NCBI RefSeq assembly: GCF_000239275.1
Contig: NZ_JH417603.1
Coordinates: 3,249 to 42,763 of the forward strand
Direction: 5' to 3'
From: Megasphaera geminata F0357
Lineage (GTDB): Bacteria > Bacillota > Negativicutes > Veillonellales > Megasphaeraceae
Length of the DNA: 39,515 nt
The position numbers were made by a program, and so were the translations under genes. Shown piece after piece: positions 9,883 to 20,069 of this stretch; position 1 is the stretch's first letter; every line of letters starts with the position of its first letter. The notes beneath the pieces are model-generated. The model made no database searches, was not told the origin of the DNA, and worked only from the letters and a program-made list of their open reading frames with translations.

Positions 9883-9931
9883 GACGGCAGTGACTTACCC
9901 GATGTTAAACGCCGCGCCGTATCTTCTATAT

Positions 9932-9973
9932 CCCAGTAAAAAGACATGCCTGCCGGCATGTCTTTTTACTGGG
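9932..9973. terminator. Bidirectional rho-independent terminator
   Basis: A perfect 19-base-pair inverted repeat (9932-9950 with 9955-9973) around a 4-base loop, with an A5 tract in one arm and the matching T5 in the other. It lies between two convergent genes (EamA on plus, patB on minus), so it can stop transcription from both sides. Confidence 0.85.
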
Positions 9974-10015
9974 TCCCGCCGACGGTCATAACCGGAAATA
10001 TCGGGTAAGCCGTCG

Positions 10016-10043
10016 GTAAAACGGGGCCGGACGTTTTTATTGT
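10016..10043 (-). terminator. Possible terminator of patB
   Basis: On the minus strand, AAAACG and CGTTTT pair around TCCGGCCC and the second arm ends in a short T run, about 80 bases after the patB stop. Weak stem; larger imperfect pairing with flanking GTCGG/CCGAC is also possible. Confidence 0.35.
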
Positions 10044-10123
10044 TTTTACCGCCGACACGGCGCAATGCGTTAAACTGATCGCCTTGCCGCTTTTACGGTG
10101 CCGGAAACGCCGTTACAAAGGTC

Positions 10124-11337
10124 CTATCTGTTTTTTACCGCCGCAACGATACGCTTCAGCCCTTCCGCAAGAAGGGAACGGGGCATGGCCAGGTTCAGAC
10201 GCACATATCCTTTCGCATTGTCGACAAAGAGCGCGTCTCCCCCTTCGAGGAGGACTCCCGCCTTATTGGCGAAGAAATCGGGAATATCTTCTATATCACC
10301 CATATACGGATTAAGATCAACCCACGCCAGATAGGTGGCTTCGGGAATTTCAAAACGGGTCTCCGGAAGGTCTCTGTCCAATGTCTCTTTAACAAAAGAA
10401 AAATTACCGTCCAAGTACGTCTTCATCCGGTCAAGCCATTCGTACCCGTGTTCATACGCGGCCCGGTGAGCCGCAATAGCCAGCGGGTTGATATTCATGG
10501 CATATGAATTGGTGTAAGTAATCCATCGGTCTTTCAAATCCCGGTTGCGGATAATTATTTCCGCCAACATCAGACCGGCCATATTGAAGCATTTCGAGGC
10601 GGACGTGCAGACAATAAGCCTGTCATAACCGGGCATGATCTTAGCCATGGGAATATGTTTCCGCCCCTGGCGCAGGAGATCACAATGGATCTCGTCGCTG
10701 ATAATCCAGAGATTATTTTTTCCACAATGGCCGCCACCTTTTTCAGTTCTTCTTCCGTCCAGATACGGCCCGTCGGGTTATGAGGACTGCACCAGATGAG
10801 AAGCGTTGCCTGCGGGTCGGCCGCATCCCGTTCGAGGGACTCGAAATCAATCCGCCACCGGCCCTCTTTATCCTTATACAGCTTGTTATATATAGCCTTT
10901 TTCCCGTTGTAGTCCAGGGCGTTCCGAAAATAGCCGTACGCCGGCGTATTGACGACGGCATACTCCTTATCGGTCAGCAAGAAATCCGTCAACTTGTATA
11001 AGGCGGGAATGATACCCAGGGAAAAGCATATATCCCGGCGCGGATACGTCCAGCCGTACATCTTTTCGTTCCATGCATTGTACGCATCATAGAAGGATTG
11101 CTCGAATACCTGGCTGTAGCCGAGAATACGCTTGTCCAAACGTTCTTTAACGGCATCGATAATGGCGGGGCACATGGCAAATTCCATATCGGCAATCCAC
11201 ATCCGGATAAATTCTTCATCTTTAAAGGGAAATGTCTTTTTCCCTTCAAAGTCATGGAAAATATACCCGCGGAAACCGTCCGTATTAAGGGCATTCGTAT
11301 GCCTGCGGTCTATAATTTCATCAAAATCGTACTTCAC
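10124..11337 (-). CDS. patB: MalY/PatB-family aminotransferase (C-S lyase), interrupted by a frameshift
   Basis: A fold-type I PLP enzyme of the MalY/PatB group, which usually cleaves cystathionine or cysteine conjugates (beta C-S lyase). One restored base gives 404 residues, the usual size. The N-terminal part has the group's MWIADMEF segment, NTPAYGYF and SPHNPTGR. The C-terminal part, in the next frame, has SDEIHCDL and SASKCFNMAGL with the PLP-binding Lys. The break is in the run of six A (minus strand; 10716-10721 on plus). Seven A would read VEKNNLWIISDEIHCDL straight through. The start is GTG, six bases after GGAGGG. Tandem promoters lie upstream and a strong hairpin separates it from the convergent exporter. 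Confidence 0.87.
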
Positions 11338-11369
11338 GCTTTTCCCTCCTTTACATCGGCATCAAAATA

Positions 11370-11417
11370 ATTATACAGATTAATTTTATGATAACAAACA
11401 GTAATCAATCATGTCAA
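11370..11417 (-). promoter_or_regulatory. Overlapping tandem promoters of patB
   Basis: Minus strand. One candidate is TTGACA (11417-11412), 18 bases, TATCAT (11393-11388). A second, overlapping it, is TTGTTA (11397-11392), 16 bases, TATAAT (11375-11370). Both point at patB, whose GTG is 33 or more bases downstream. Confidence 0.6.
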
Positions 11418-11559
11418 AAACATTGCGCCGAATTATAAATGCCGCTTTGCAGGCCTTACCGCCGCCGGCATGGCACGGACGGCGGCAGTTTTACCTGTAT
11501 GCGTGATCATCTTAGCTTTACACAGGCCCCTCTGTCCTTTTCCCTGTAAAGGGTATATG

Positions 11560-11640
11560 AAAAGAGCCTCTCTTTCTGAGGTACCCCCAAATGTCCGGCT
11601 TTTTTGGAGATATCCCGCTTCCTGAGAGACTCTTTTTTTT
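11560..11640 (-). terminator. Terminator of the ATP synthase operon
   Basis: Just beyond atpC on the minus strand, AAAAGAGTCTCTC pairs with GAGAGGCTCTTTT (11624-11636 with 11560-11572; one mismatch) around a long loop, and the 3' arm ends in a T run. It overlaps the atpC stop region. Confidence 0.6.
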
Positions 11641-12061
11641 ATTGTCCGGAAAAGGTTTTTACCACGTCAAGGCGAAGAAGGGCCCTTTTCAGCGCCAGTT
11701 CGGCGCGATCATAGTCGACGCCTTCGTCTTTACTTTCCAGACGGCGCTCTGCACGGGCTTTTGCCGCTTCAGCACGTTTTACGTCAATGCTTTCGGGCAG
11801 TTCCGCCGCCGGCGTGACGACAGTAACTTTGTTGTCACTGACTTCCATAAAACCTTTAGCTACGGAAATTTTCTTTTTTACGCCGTTCTGCGTATACGTG
11901 AGCGGCCAAATGCCCAAGGAAGCGATAAGCGGCGCATGATGGGGCATAACGCCGAGATCCCCGTCCAAAGCGCGGACAAGGACAAATTCCACGTCATCGT
12001 TAAAGACGAAAGCGTCCGGCGTAATAACCTCCAGTCGAAGTGTTCTGCTGTTTTCTTCCAT
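11639..12061 (-). CDS. atpC: ATP synthase F1 subunit epsilon AtpC
   Basis: A 140-residue epsilon subunit, part of the F1 central stalk, which links gamma to the c-ring and regulates ATPase activity. The N-terminal beta-sandwich shows LRLEVITPDAFVF and the GDLGVMPHHAPLI segment characteristic of the family. The C-terminal helical hairpin is rich in Arg and Ala (about residues 90-135). Last gene of the atp operon; ATG three bases after the atpD stop. Confidence 0.96.
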   Translation of the reverse strand: MEENSRTLRLEVITPDAFVFNDDVEFVLVRALDGDLGVMPHHAPLIASLGIWPLTYTQNGVKKKISVAKGFMEVSDNKVTVVTPAAELPESIDVKRAEAAKARAERRLESKDEGVDYDRAELALKRALLRLDVVKTFSGQ

Positions 12062-12064
12062 AGA

Positions 12065-13504
<1,440 letters not shown>

Positions 13505-13517
13505 CTAGACTAATATC

Positions 13518-14374
13518 CTACTGCAACGCATTCGCACCGCTGACAATTTCCGTCAATTCACTCGTAATGCCCGCCTGGCGCACTTTATTGTAGTGGACGG
13601 TCAGCCGTTCAATCAGTTCACCGGCATTATCCGTCGCCGTTCTCATGGCCGTCATACGGGCGCCCAGCTCGCTGGCGGCGGACTGCAAAAGCGCATTATA
13701 AACGAATGATTCCAAATAGGTCGGCAATAACGCTGCCAGAACCTGTTCTCCGCCGGGTGCAAAGATATATTCTTCCTTCGGCCCTTCCGTATCGGCTGCT
13801 ACGGCGTCAATAGGGAGCAGTTTGGATACAGTTACGTCCTGCATCAGGGCAGAACGGAATTTTGTATACACGACATGCACTTCGTCGACTTCGCCGTCAA
13901 CAAAGCGTCTGACCGCTTCTTTCATAACGGTTTGGGCATGATAAAACTGAGGTTTATCAGAGAACCCGCTCCATCTTCCTTCAGGCGTAACATGAAGCCG
14001 TTTCAAATACTCAAGCGGTTTGCGGCCCGTCACCAGAAAGCATGTGCCGGACTTTCCTTTTTCCATGAGAACGGCGGCCATGGCTTTGTTTTATTCGAGT
14101 TGAACGCGCCGGCCAAACCTTTATCGGCACCGACGATAATATAGCATGTCCGTTTCACTTCGCGTTGTTCAAACAAAGGACTGACTTCGCTGCTCGCCGC
14201 AGCAGCCAGACGGTGCAGCATGCCTTCTATCTTATCCGTAAAAGGCGCCGTCGCCATGGCGCGCTCCTGTGCACGACGCAGACGTACGGAAGACACCATC
14301 TTCATGGCCTTCGTGATCTGTTGAGTATTCGTTACGGATTTAATCCGCCTGTTAATCTCGCGTGCACTCGGCAT
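13518..14374 (-). CDS. atpG: ATP synthase F1 subunit gamma AtpG, interrupted by a frameshift
   Basis: The rotor-shaft gamma subunit. One restored base gives 285 residues. The N-terminal piece (from 14374) has the family start SAREINRRIKSVTNTQQITKAM and ends in GADKGLAGAFNSN. The remainder, in the next frame, runs from AAVLMEKGKSG to the conserved C-terminus ARMTAMRTATDNAGELI...ITSELTEIVSGA. The break lies in an A4 run (14089-14092 on plus, T4). Adding one A would read NSNKNKAMAAVLMEK. AGGAGG lies 8 bases before the ATG. A broken gamma would disable the enzyme, so this is more likely a base-calling error than a true mutation. Confidence 0.93.
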
Positions 14375-14377
14375 AGA

Positions 14378-15913
14378 CTATTCCTCCTCTTTAATGAGTT
14401 CATGCTTAGCGCCGAAGAGCTTCATAAATTCTTCAACCGCTTTTTTGAGGATAGTTTCGTCTTCTTCGCCGAGCTGCTTCGTTTCCTTAATACGGCTGCC
14501 CACATCGGGATAGTTTGTATGCATGAACTTGATGAACTGATCTTCAAATTCAGAAATATCTTCTACCTTTACAGGCATCAGGAACCCTTTGACAGCCAGG
14601 TAAATCTGCATGACCTGATCCTCTACGGGCATCGGCTGATATTGCGGCTGAACGAGCATCCGCATCGTCCGTTCACCGCGGTCGATCTGGGCCTTCGTGT
14701 TCTTATCAAGGTCGGACCCGAACTGGGCGAATGCGGCCAGTTCGCGATACTGAGCCAGATCCAGACGCAGCGTACCGGCGATTTTTTTCATGGCTTTAAT
14801 CTGCGCGGAGCCGCCGACACGGGATACGGAAAGCCCGACGTTAATGGCCGGCCGTACGCCGGAGTTGAATAATTCCGTTTCCAGGAAAATCTGTCCGTCC
14901 GTAATTGAAATTACATTCGTAGGGATATAGGCGGAAACGTCACCTGCCAACGTTTCGATGATCGGCAGGGCCGTAATGGAGCCGCCGCCCAATTCGTCGG
15001 AAAGCTTGGCGGCGCGTTCCAGCAGCCGGGAATGTAAATAGAATACGTCGCCGGGGTACGCTTCGCGTCCGGGCGGGCGGCGCAGGAGCAGGGACATGGC
15101 GCGGTACGCCTGCGCGTGTTTGGACAGGTCATCGTACACGCAAAGAACATCTTTACCCTGTTCCATGAAATATTCACCCATGGAAACGCCTGCATACGGG
15201 GCCAGGTACTGCAGCGGCGCACCGTCGGCAGCGGTTGCGGCGACAACGATAGTATATGCCATGGCGCCGTGTTCTTCCAGGATACGGACAACGCGCGACA
15301 CAGTGGACGCTTTCTGACCGATGGCAACATATACGCAAATTACGCCGCTGTCTTTCTGATTGATGATCGTATCGATGGCGATAGCCGTTTTGCCGGTACC
15401 GCGGTCCCCGATGATCAACTCGCGTTGGCCGCGGCCGATAGGGACCATCGAGTCGATAGCTTTAATACCGGTCTGCAAAGGCACCTTTACAGGCTGGCGG
15501 TCGGCGATACCCGGCGCTTTGACTTCGATAAGGCGGGATTCTGTCGTACGTATTTCCCCCTTGCCGTCAATCGGTATACCCAGAGGATTGACGACACGGC
15601 CGACCATGGCATCGCCGACGGGCACACGCATAACGCGGCCGGTACGACGGACCGTATCGCCTTCTTTGATCAAATCGTCTTCACCGAGCAATACGGCGCC
15701 GACATTGTCTTCTTCCAAGTTTAAGGCTAAGCCATATACACCGTGAGGCAATTCCAATAATTCCCCGGACATGGCCTTATCCAAACCGTAAATATGGGCA
15801 ATACCGTCCCCTACTTCCAGGACCGTGCCAACATCGTCCACATTCGTTTCGACATGGTAGTCTTCGATTTGTTTTCTGATTATAGCCGTAATTTCTTCAG
15901 GCTTAATATTCAT
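14378..15913 (-). CDS. atpA: ATP synthase F1 subunit alpha AtpA
   Basis: A 511-residue non-catalytic alpha subunit. The N-terminal sequence [19 protein letters not shown] is the usual alpha start, the P-loop GDRGTGKT lies near residues 169-176, and the [16 protein letters not shown] segment is the alpha-family signature. It forms the alpha3beta3 hexamer with AtpD. Starts two bases after atpH ends and stops three bases before atpG; intact. Confidence 0.98.
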   Translation of the reverse strand: MNIKPEEITAIIRKQIEDYHVETNVDDVGTVLEVGDGIAHIYGLDKAMSGELLELPHGVYGLALNLEEDNVGAVLLGEDDLIKEGDTVRRTGRVMRVPVGDAMVGRVVNPLGIPIDGKGEIRTTESRLIEVKAPGIADRQPVKVPLQTGIKAIDSMVPIGRGQRELIIGDRGTGKTAIAIDTIINQKDSGVICVYVAIGQKASTVSRVVRILEEHGAMAYTIVVAATAADGAPLQYLAPYAGVSMGEYFMEQGKDVLCVYDDLSKHAQAYRAMSLLLRRPPGREAYPGDVFYLHSRLLERAAKLSDELGGGSITALPIIETLAGDVSAYIPTNVISITDGQIFLETELFNSGVRPAINVGLSVSRVGGSAQIKAMKKIAGTLRLDLAQYRELAAFAQFGSDLDKNTKAQIDRGERTMRMLVQPQYQPMPVEDQVMQIYLAVKGFLMPVKVEDISEFEDQFIKFMHTNYPDVGSRIKETKQLGEEDETILKKAVEEFMKLFGAKHELIKEEE

Positions 15914-15915
15914 TT

Positions 15916-16479
15916 CTAATCCGTCACCTCGTTTGCTGCACTGCCTTGTAATAAGGAGTGTTCCATATTGCGGATTTGTCGCTTCAGGCTGCCGTCGATT
16001 ACTTGGTCGCCGATACGGATGACCACGCCACCGAGAATAGTCGGATCAATATAATACAACGGTTCGATCTTTTTACCTGTCAGCTCTTCCAGTTTAGCGA
16101 CAAGCGTATGTTCTTCTTCTGCCGTCAACGGCTTGATGAGACGTATCTTTGCCACTTCGATATTTTGAGCGGCCCGGGCCAGATCAATGAAACAATCGAC
16201 GGCTTCCGTCATCGCCCCTTCTCTGCGGCGATCCACCATAACGTAGAGAAATTGGCAGACAACAGGCGCAACGGCGCCGGAAAAGATTTGTTCGAGCGTT
16301 TCTTTCTTGACCCCGTCGGTTATGAGAGGATTGCTTAGGAATTTACGAAGATCTTCATTTTCCCGAAGGACTTCACGAACGGTCTTCATATCCTTGACCA
16401 TCGTTTCAAGTGAATTCGTCTTCCCGGCAATATCGAACATGGCCTGGCTGTATTTTCTGTATACGGATTCCGGTATCAT
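15916..16479 (-). CDS. atpH: ATP synthase F1 subunit delta AtpH
   Basis: A 187-residue delta (OSCP-type) subunit joining the peripheral stalk to the top of F1. The N-terminal [14 protein letters not shown] helix and the C-terminal segment [24 protein letters not shown] are characteristic. Placed between atpF and atpA as usual. Confidence 0.95.
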   Translation of the reverse strand: MIPESVYRKYSQAMFDIAGKTNSLETMVKDMKTVREVLRENEDLRKFLSNPLITDGVKKETLEQIFSGAVAPVVCQFLYVMVDRRREGAMTEAVDCFIDLARAAQNIEVAKIRLIKPLTAEEEHTLVAKLEELTGKKIEPLYYIDPTILGGVVIRIGDQVIDGSLKRQIRNMEHSLLQGSAANEVTD

Positions 16480-16485
16480 ATGTAT

Positions 16486-16980
16486 CTACCTGGCGAGCTG
16501 CTTCGCATCCATGCGTTCCATACACTCTTTGATGAGTTTGGAATTCATGTCCGTATTCATATTTTTTTCAAGTAATTTTTCTGCCACAGCCAGAGACAGG
16601 GAAACTACTTCTTTTCTCATTTCACGAACGGCCGCTTCACGCTCGCTGACCATTTCGGCATGGGCCATTTCCTTTTCACGGGCTATTTGTTGACGGATGG
16701 CTTCAAGCTGCACCCGGCCTTCCGCTTCAGCCTGTTTGACAGCTTTGTCTATAATGGCTTGCGCCTCCGTCCGGGCCGTCTGCAGCTGTTTCTCATAATC
16801 GGCCTTCAGCCGTTCCGCAGCCAGACGCGATTGCTCTGCACCGTTTAAGTCGGACGAAATTTTATTTCTCCGTTCTTCCAGAACCTTCAACATCGGTTTA
16901 TACGCGAATTTTGCCAAAACGGCAACCAGAATAAAGAAGTTGAGGAATTGGAAAAGCAACGTACCGTTTATACTGATCAA
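16486..16980 (-). CDS. atpF: ATP synthase F0 subunit b AtpF
   Basis: A 164-residue peripheral-stalk subunit: one N-terminal membrane helix (about residues 6-24, ending FAYKPMLKVLEERR, the b-type signature) and a long charged coiled coil. The start is a TTG at 16980 with GGAGG eight bases upstream. Only one b gene is present, so the stalk is probably a b2 homodimer. Confidence 0.95.
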   Translation of the reverse strand: MISINGTLLFQFLNFFILVAVLAKFAYKPMLKVLEERRNKISSDLNGAEQSRLAAERLKADYEKQLQTARTEAQAIIDKAVKQAEAEGRVQLEAIRQQIAREKEMAHAEMVSEREAAVREMRKEVVSLSLAVAEKLLEKNMNTDMNSKLIKECMERMDAKQLAR

Positions 16981-17025
16981 TAGTATTCCCTCCCCGTTAA
17001 CGTAAGTTTACTTCCTTATTCCTAA

Positions 17026-17283
17026 TTAGAGCAGGCTTATGAACGGATTGGCAAATACCAAAACGATAGCGATAACGGCCGCGATGATAGGGATAGATTC
17101 GATCAGGCCGATAGAAATCAACATGTTGGTGAGAAGTTTACCGCCCATTTCCGGCTGACGCGCCGTACCTTCCAGCATCTTAGATGCCGCGTTGCCGTCC
17201 GCGAGCGCCGCGCCCAAAGCGGCCAAACCGATACAAAAGCAAGCACTGAATGCGGATACTGCCAAAACAATTGCCTTTTCCAT
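17026..17283 (-). CDS. atpE: ATP synthase F0 subunit c AtpE
   Basis: An 85-residue hairpin of two membrane helices joined by the polar loop ARQPEMGGK; these form the rotating c-ring. The ion-binding carboxylate is Glu62 in GLIESIPII. It is followed by Ser63, the Ser found beside the Glu in Na+-type rings. Asp29 in ALADGNAASK aligns with the Gln32 position of Na+-binding Ilyobacter c subunits. This Asp-Glu-Ser set mixes H+-type and Na+-type features, so the coupling ion is not settled by sequence. Confidence 0.96.
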   Translation of the reverse strand: MEKAIVLAVSAFSACFCIGLAALGAALADGNAASKMLEGTARQPEMGGKLLTNMLISIGLIESIPIIAAVIAIVLVFANPFISLL

Positions 17284-17317
17284 AAGTAAAAACCTCCTAA
17301 TATAAAAACAGTGTAAG

Positions 17318-17994
17318 TTAGTGTGACCCGCGGAATGACGGAGCCAGGTAAGACGTTGTCAAAATCGTAAAAATAAAGGCCTGAATCAATCCGATAACCA
17401 GGCTGAACACGAGCCAGATCACCGGCACTCCGAACGGAACCAGTTCGTAAAGGACTTCCATCAGAATTTCACCGGCCAGGATGTTTCCGAAAAGACGGAA
17501 AGACAATGTCAGCGGCTTTGTAAATTCTTCCATAATGTTAATGGGTAAGAACAGGGCGAAAGGCTGAAAGAAATGTTTGAAATAATTGCCCGCGCCTTGA
17601 TTGCGGATGTAAAGCACATGCGTCAAAAACGATGCGACCAACGCCAAAGCGACAGTTGTATTCAAATCGTTCGTCGGGAAGAGAAAGGCACGCCCGGATT
17701 CGGTAATAACCCGAACTCATTGGCAAAGAAAATAAACAGGAACATCGTCAACAGGACGGACGTAACCTGACCGTATTTGGGCCCCAGATTCTCCTTGAAC
17801 TGGTCCAGCAAGGCCTCTACGATCATTTCCATACCGTTCTGCAATCCGCTCGGCACCATGGAACGCCCCCGCGTGGCGAGAAGGGTGACGACGATGACAA
17901 TCGCGGCTACTATCCAAGCCATGATAAGCGTATCAAGATTAACATTCAGGCCTAACAACCGGACAACCGTATGATGCCCCGCGTGTAACTCCAT
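17318..17994 (-). CDS. atpB: ATP synthase F0 subunit a AtpB, interrupted by a frameshift
   Basis: The stator channel subunit; one restored base gives 225 residues. The first piece (from 17994) holds helices up to NEFGLLPNPGVPFSS. The second, in the next frame, starts DLNTTVALALVASFLTHVL and contains SFRLFGNILAGEIL with the essential Arg. The break is at the GGG 17676-17678; a fourth base gives SSPTNDLNTT, the expected a-subunit sequence. The ATG at 17994 has GGAGG eight bases upstream and is preferred over a GTG three codons earlier that overlaps the ribosome-binding site. As with atpG, a real break here would inactivate the enzyme. Confidence 0.93.
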
Positions 17995-18011
17995 AAGCTG
18001 CACCTCCCTTC

Positions 18012-18386
18012 TTACTTAGTATGTCGTAAAGCACTGACAAGGGTTTCTCCGAAAATCAGTATCCTGTACATCATGACGCCCGCCACGAACGGCAAAATTC
18101 TGATTTGCGGAAATTGCAGTACGACAATCAGCACCAGCGCGATAAAAAACAGGCGAACGGCTGCTCCTCCCCGAATGAACAGGAGCGCTCGTTCAGGAGC
18201 CATTTTTGAAGATTTCGCCAGGCGATTGCTGAGCATGATAAAGTAAAGCAGGTTAACCAGATTGCCGATGAGCCATCCGGACAGGTATATGCTGTAACCG
18301 CTTACGGCTATAACAACCGTGCCGGCAAGAGCCATAACGAGGAGTCGAACTATTGTATGCTTTACATAGGCAACAAATTCTTCCAT
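18012..18386 (-). CDS. atpI: ATP synthase subunit I (AtpI-like)
   Basis: A 124-residue membrane protein with about four hydrophobic segments, matching the ATP synthase I family that sits upstream of atpB and assists c-ring assembly or Mg2+ transport. The position directly before atpB is the main evidence; sequence in this family is poorly conserved. Confidence 0.8.
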   Translation of the reverse strand: MEEFVAYVKHTIVRLLVMALAGTVVIAVSGYSIYLSGWLIGNLVNLLYFIMLSNRLAKSSKMAPERALLFIRGGAAVRLFFIALVLIVVLQFPQIRILPFVAGVMMYRILIFGETLVSALRHTK

Positions 18387-18407
18387 CGCGTGCCTTTCTC
18401 TTCCCGA

Positions 18408-18668
18408 CTACTTGATCTTTTCGTCCAGATTTCCGGCCTTTCTGTAAAGGGACCAGAACCCTGTAACGGCGCCTAACAGGGAAAACCCTATCAATCCGAA
18501 AGGATTGGTTTCAAAACAGGAGTCTATAAAGCGGCCGATCAGGACGCCGGCGAAGATATTCACAAAAAGCGTCAGCCCCAACGATCCGGCCGCGGCAACA
18601 AGCTGCAGCGCGGTCATCGTATTATTTCCGTTCCGGGTCCTGTCTTTTTGATCCTTACCTTCACGCAT
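18408..18668 (-). CDS. atpZ: AtpZ/AtpI-family F0F1 ATPase accessory protein
   Basis: About 86 residues: a charged N-terminus followed by two membrane helices, the second containing PFGLIGFSLLGAVTGFWSLYR. This two-helix layout with a G-rich second helix fits AtpZ (F0F1-ATPase subunit family), which with AtpI forms a Ca2+/Mg2+ channel in alkaliphilic Bacillus. The frame is open further upstream, but ATG 18668 is the first start after a GGAG site. First gene of the atp operon. Confidence 0.75.
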   Translation of the reverse strand: MREGKDQKDRTRNGNNTMTALQLVAAAGSLGLTLFVNIFAGVLIGRFIDSCFETNPFGLIGFSLLGAVTGFWSLYRKAGNLDEKIK

Positions 18669-18744
18669 AGTTTCCCGAACTCCTATCAGGCGATTGCAGC
18701 AGAACAAGGTGCTTTTCCCTTGTTATTTCCCATGTCTGCGGGAA

Positions 18745-18750
18745 ATTATA
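18745..18750 (-). promoter_or_regulatory. Possible -10 element of the atp operon promoter
   Basis: A perfect TATAAT on the minus strand, 77 bases before atpZ and after the wecB terminator. No convincing -35 box is seen at the right distance. Confidence 0.4.
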
Positions 18751-18820
18751 CTACGATTTTATTCTACTCTTTCCCTATTGAAATTGCAATAAAATAAGCG
18801 GCCGCCCAAATTAAATAAAT

Positions 18821-18852
18821 ATAAAAAAGAACGGCTTGTCGGGGCCGTTCCT
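18821..18852 (-). terminator. Rho-independent terminator after wecB
   Basis: Minus strand: GAACGGC (18850-18844) pairs with GCCGTTC (18835-18829) around an 8-base loop and is followed by a run of six T. It separates wecB from the atp operon. Confidence 0.75.
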
Positions 18853-18893
18853 TACTGTCTTTATACAAATCCGTAAATAAGTAATCCATATTT

Positions 18894-20039
18894 TTACATA
18901 AATTCATCCGGCCTGCCGCCTTTTCCGGCAAAAACGTGAAGGATGGCACGCACGATCCGTTCCGCCGCCCTTCCGTCCCCGTACGGGTTAACGGCGTTGC
19001 TCATAGCATTATAGGCGTCTGCATCGGTGAGGAGTGTCTTCGTCGTATTGTAAACGGCATCCTTATCCGTTCCTATGAGGGCTACGGTACCCGCTTTTAC
19101 GGCTTCCGGCCGTTCCGTCGTATTACGTAATACAAGGACCGGTTTGCCTAATGACGGAGCCTCCTCCTGAATGCCGCCGGAGTCGGTGAGGACAAGATAA
19201 CTGCGGCTCATGAGATTGGCAAAGGGCTCGTAATCAAGCGGTTCAATGAGGTGAATCCGATCAGCGCCCGCCAATTCCTCATTGACGACTTGCCGCACAA
19301 GGGGATTGCGATGGACGGGGAAAACAATTTCCGCGTCTTCCGTCTCCCCGACAATGGATCGCAGCGCTTTATATATATGACGCATAGGCTCACCGAGATT
19401 CTCCCGCCGGTGCGTCGTCAGAAGAATGATACGGCGTTTCGCAAAATCTATACTGCGCAAGTCTTCATCGTCAAAGCGGTAATCCGGGCGGACCGTCTTC
19501 ATCAGCGCGTCAATAACCGTATTGCCGGTCACGTACACGGCGGTCTCCTTCACTGCTTCACGCAGAAGATTTTCCTTCGCCGTCGTCGTCGGGGCAAAAT
19601 GAAGAGCCGCCACGGCACCTGTCAGTTTACGGTTCATCTCTTCCGGAAAAGGCGAATATATATTGCCTGTCCGCAGTCCCGCTTCCACATGTCCGACAGG
19701 GATCTGCTGGTAATATGCGGCAAGCGCGCCGGCGAAGGTCGTCGTCGTATCGCCGTGTACGAGGACGAGATCGGGTTTTTCTTTTTCCAGGACGGCCTTG
19801 AGCCCCATCATGGCCCGCGCCGTAATATCATAGAGAGTCTGCCCCCGGGACATAATGTCCAAATCATAATCGGGAACAATGCAAAACAAATGCAGTACCT
19901 GGTCCAGCATCTGACGATGCTGTGCCGTTACGGCCACGACAGTCTGAACGGAATCTGTGTGCTTTTTCAGCTCCAGAACGACGGGAGCCATCTTGATAGC
20001 TTCCGGTCGCGTACCGAACACGGCCATTACTTTAATCAT
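18894..20039 (-). CDS. wecB: UDP-N-acetylglucosamine 2-epimerase (non-hydrolysing)
   Basis: A 381-residue cytoplasmic GT-B-fold enzyme interconverting UDP-GlcNAc and UDP-ManNAc for cell-surface polysaccharide synthesis. Family motifs are GTRPEAIKM (about residues 9-17), GDTTTTFAGALAAYY, GHVEAGLRT, the THRRENLG segment and TDSGGIQEEAPSLGKPVL near the C-terminus. AGAGGAGG lies eight bases before the ATG. It follows wecA by about 30 bases, so the two are probably cotranscribed; WecA supplies the lipid-linked GlcNAc acceptor and WecB the ManNAc donor precursor. Confidence 0.95.
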   Translation of the reverse strand: MIKVMAVFGTRPEAIKMAPVVLELKKHTDSVQTVVAVTAQHRQMLDQVLHLFCIVPDYDLDIMSRGQTLYDITARAMMGLKAVLEKEKPDLVLVHGDTTTTFAGALAAYYQQIPVGHVEAGLRTGNIYSPFPEEMNRKLTGAVAALHFAPTTTAKENLLREAVKETAVYVTGNTVIDALMKTVRPDYRFDDEDLRSIDFAKRRIILLTTHRRENLGEPMRHIYKALRSIVGETEDAEIVFPVHRNPLVRQVVNEELAGADRIHLIEPLDYEPFANLMSRSYLVLTDSGGIQEEAPSLGKPVLVLRNTTERPEAVKAGTVALIGTDKDAVYNTTKTLLTDADAYNAMSNAVNPYGDGRAAERIVRAILHVFAGKGGRPDEFM

Positions 20040-20069
20040 GGAAGCGCCCTCCTCTGACGGGTAACCCCT

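Noticed and set aside
9932-9973. Long perfect inverted repeat considered as a mobile-element end
   Set aside because: Position between convergent genes, 4-base loop and A5/T5 tracts fit a bidirectional terminator; no transposase or target duplication is present.
14378-15913. Long open frames on the plus strand opposite atpA, atpD and atpG
   Set aside because: They are antisense shadows of strongly conserved genes, with no ribosome-binding sites or protein features.
18764-18889. A 41-codon minus-strand frame with one hydrophobic segment between wecB and the atp operon
   Set aside because: It spans a clear rho-independent terminator and has no ribosome-binding site; the hydrophobic stretch comes from the T-rich tail.
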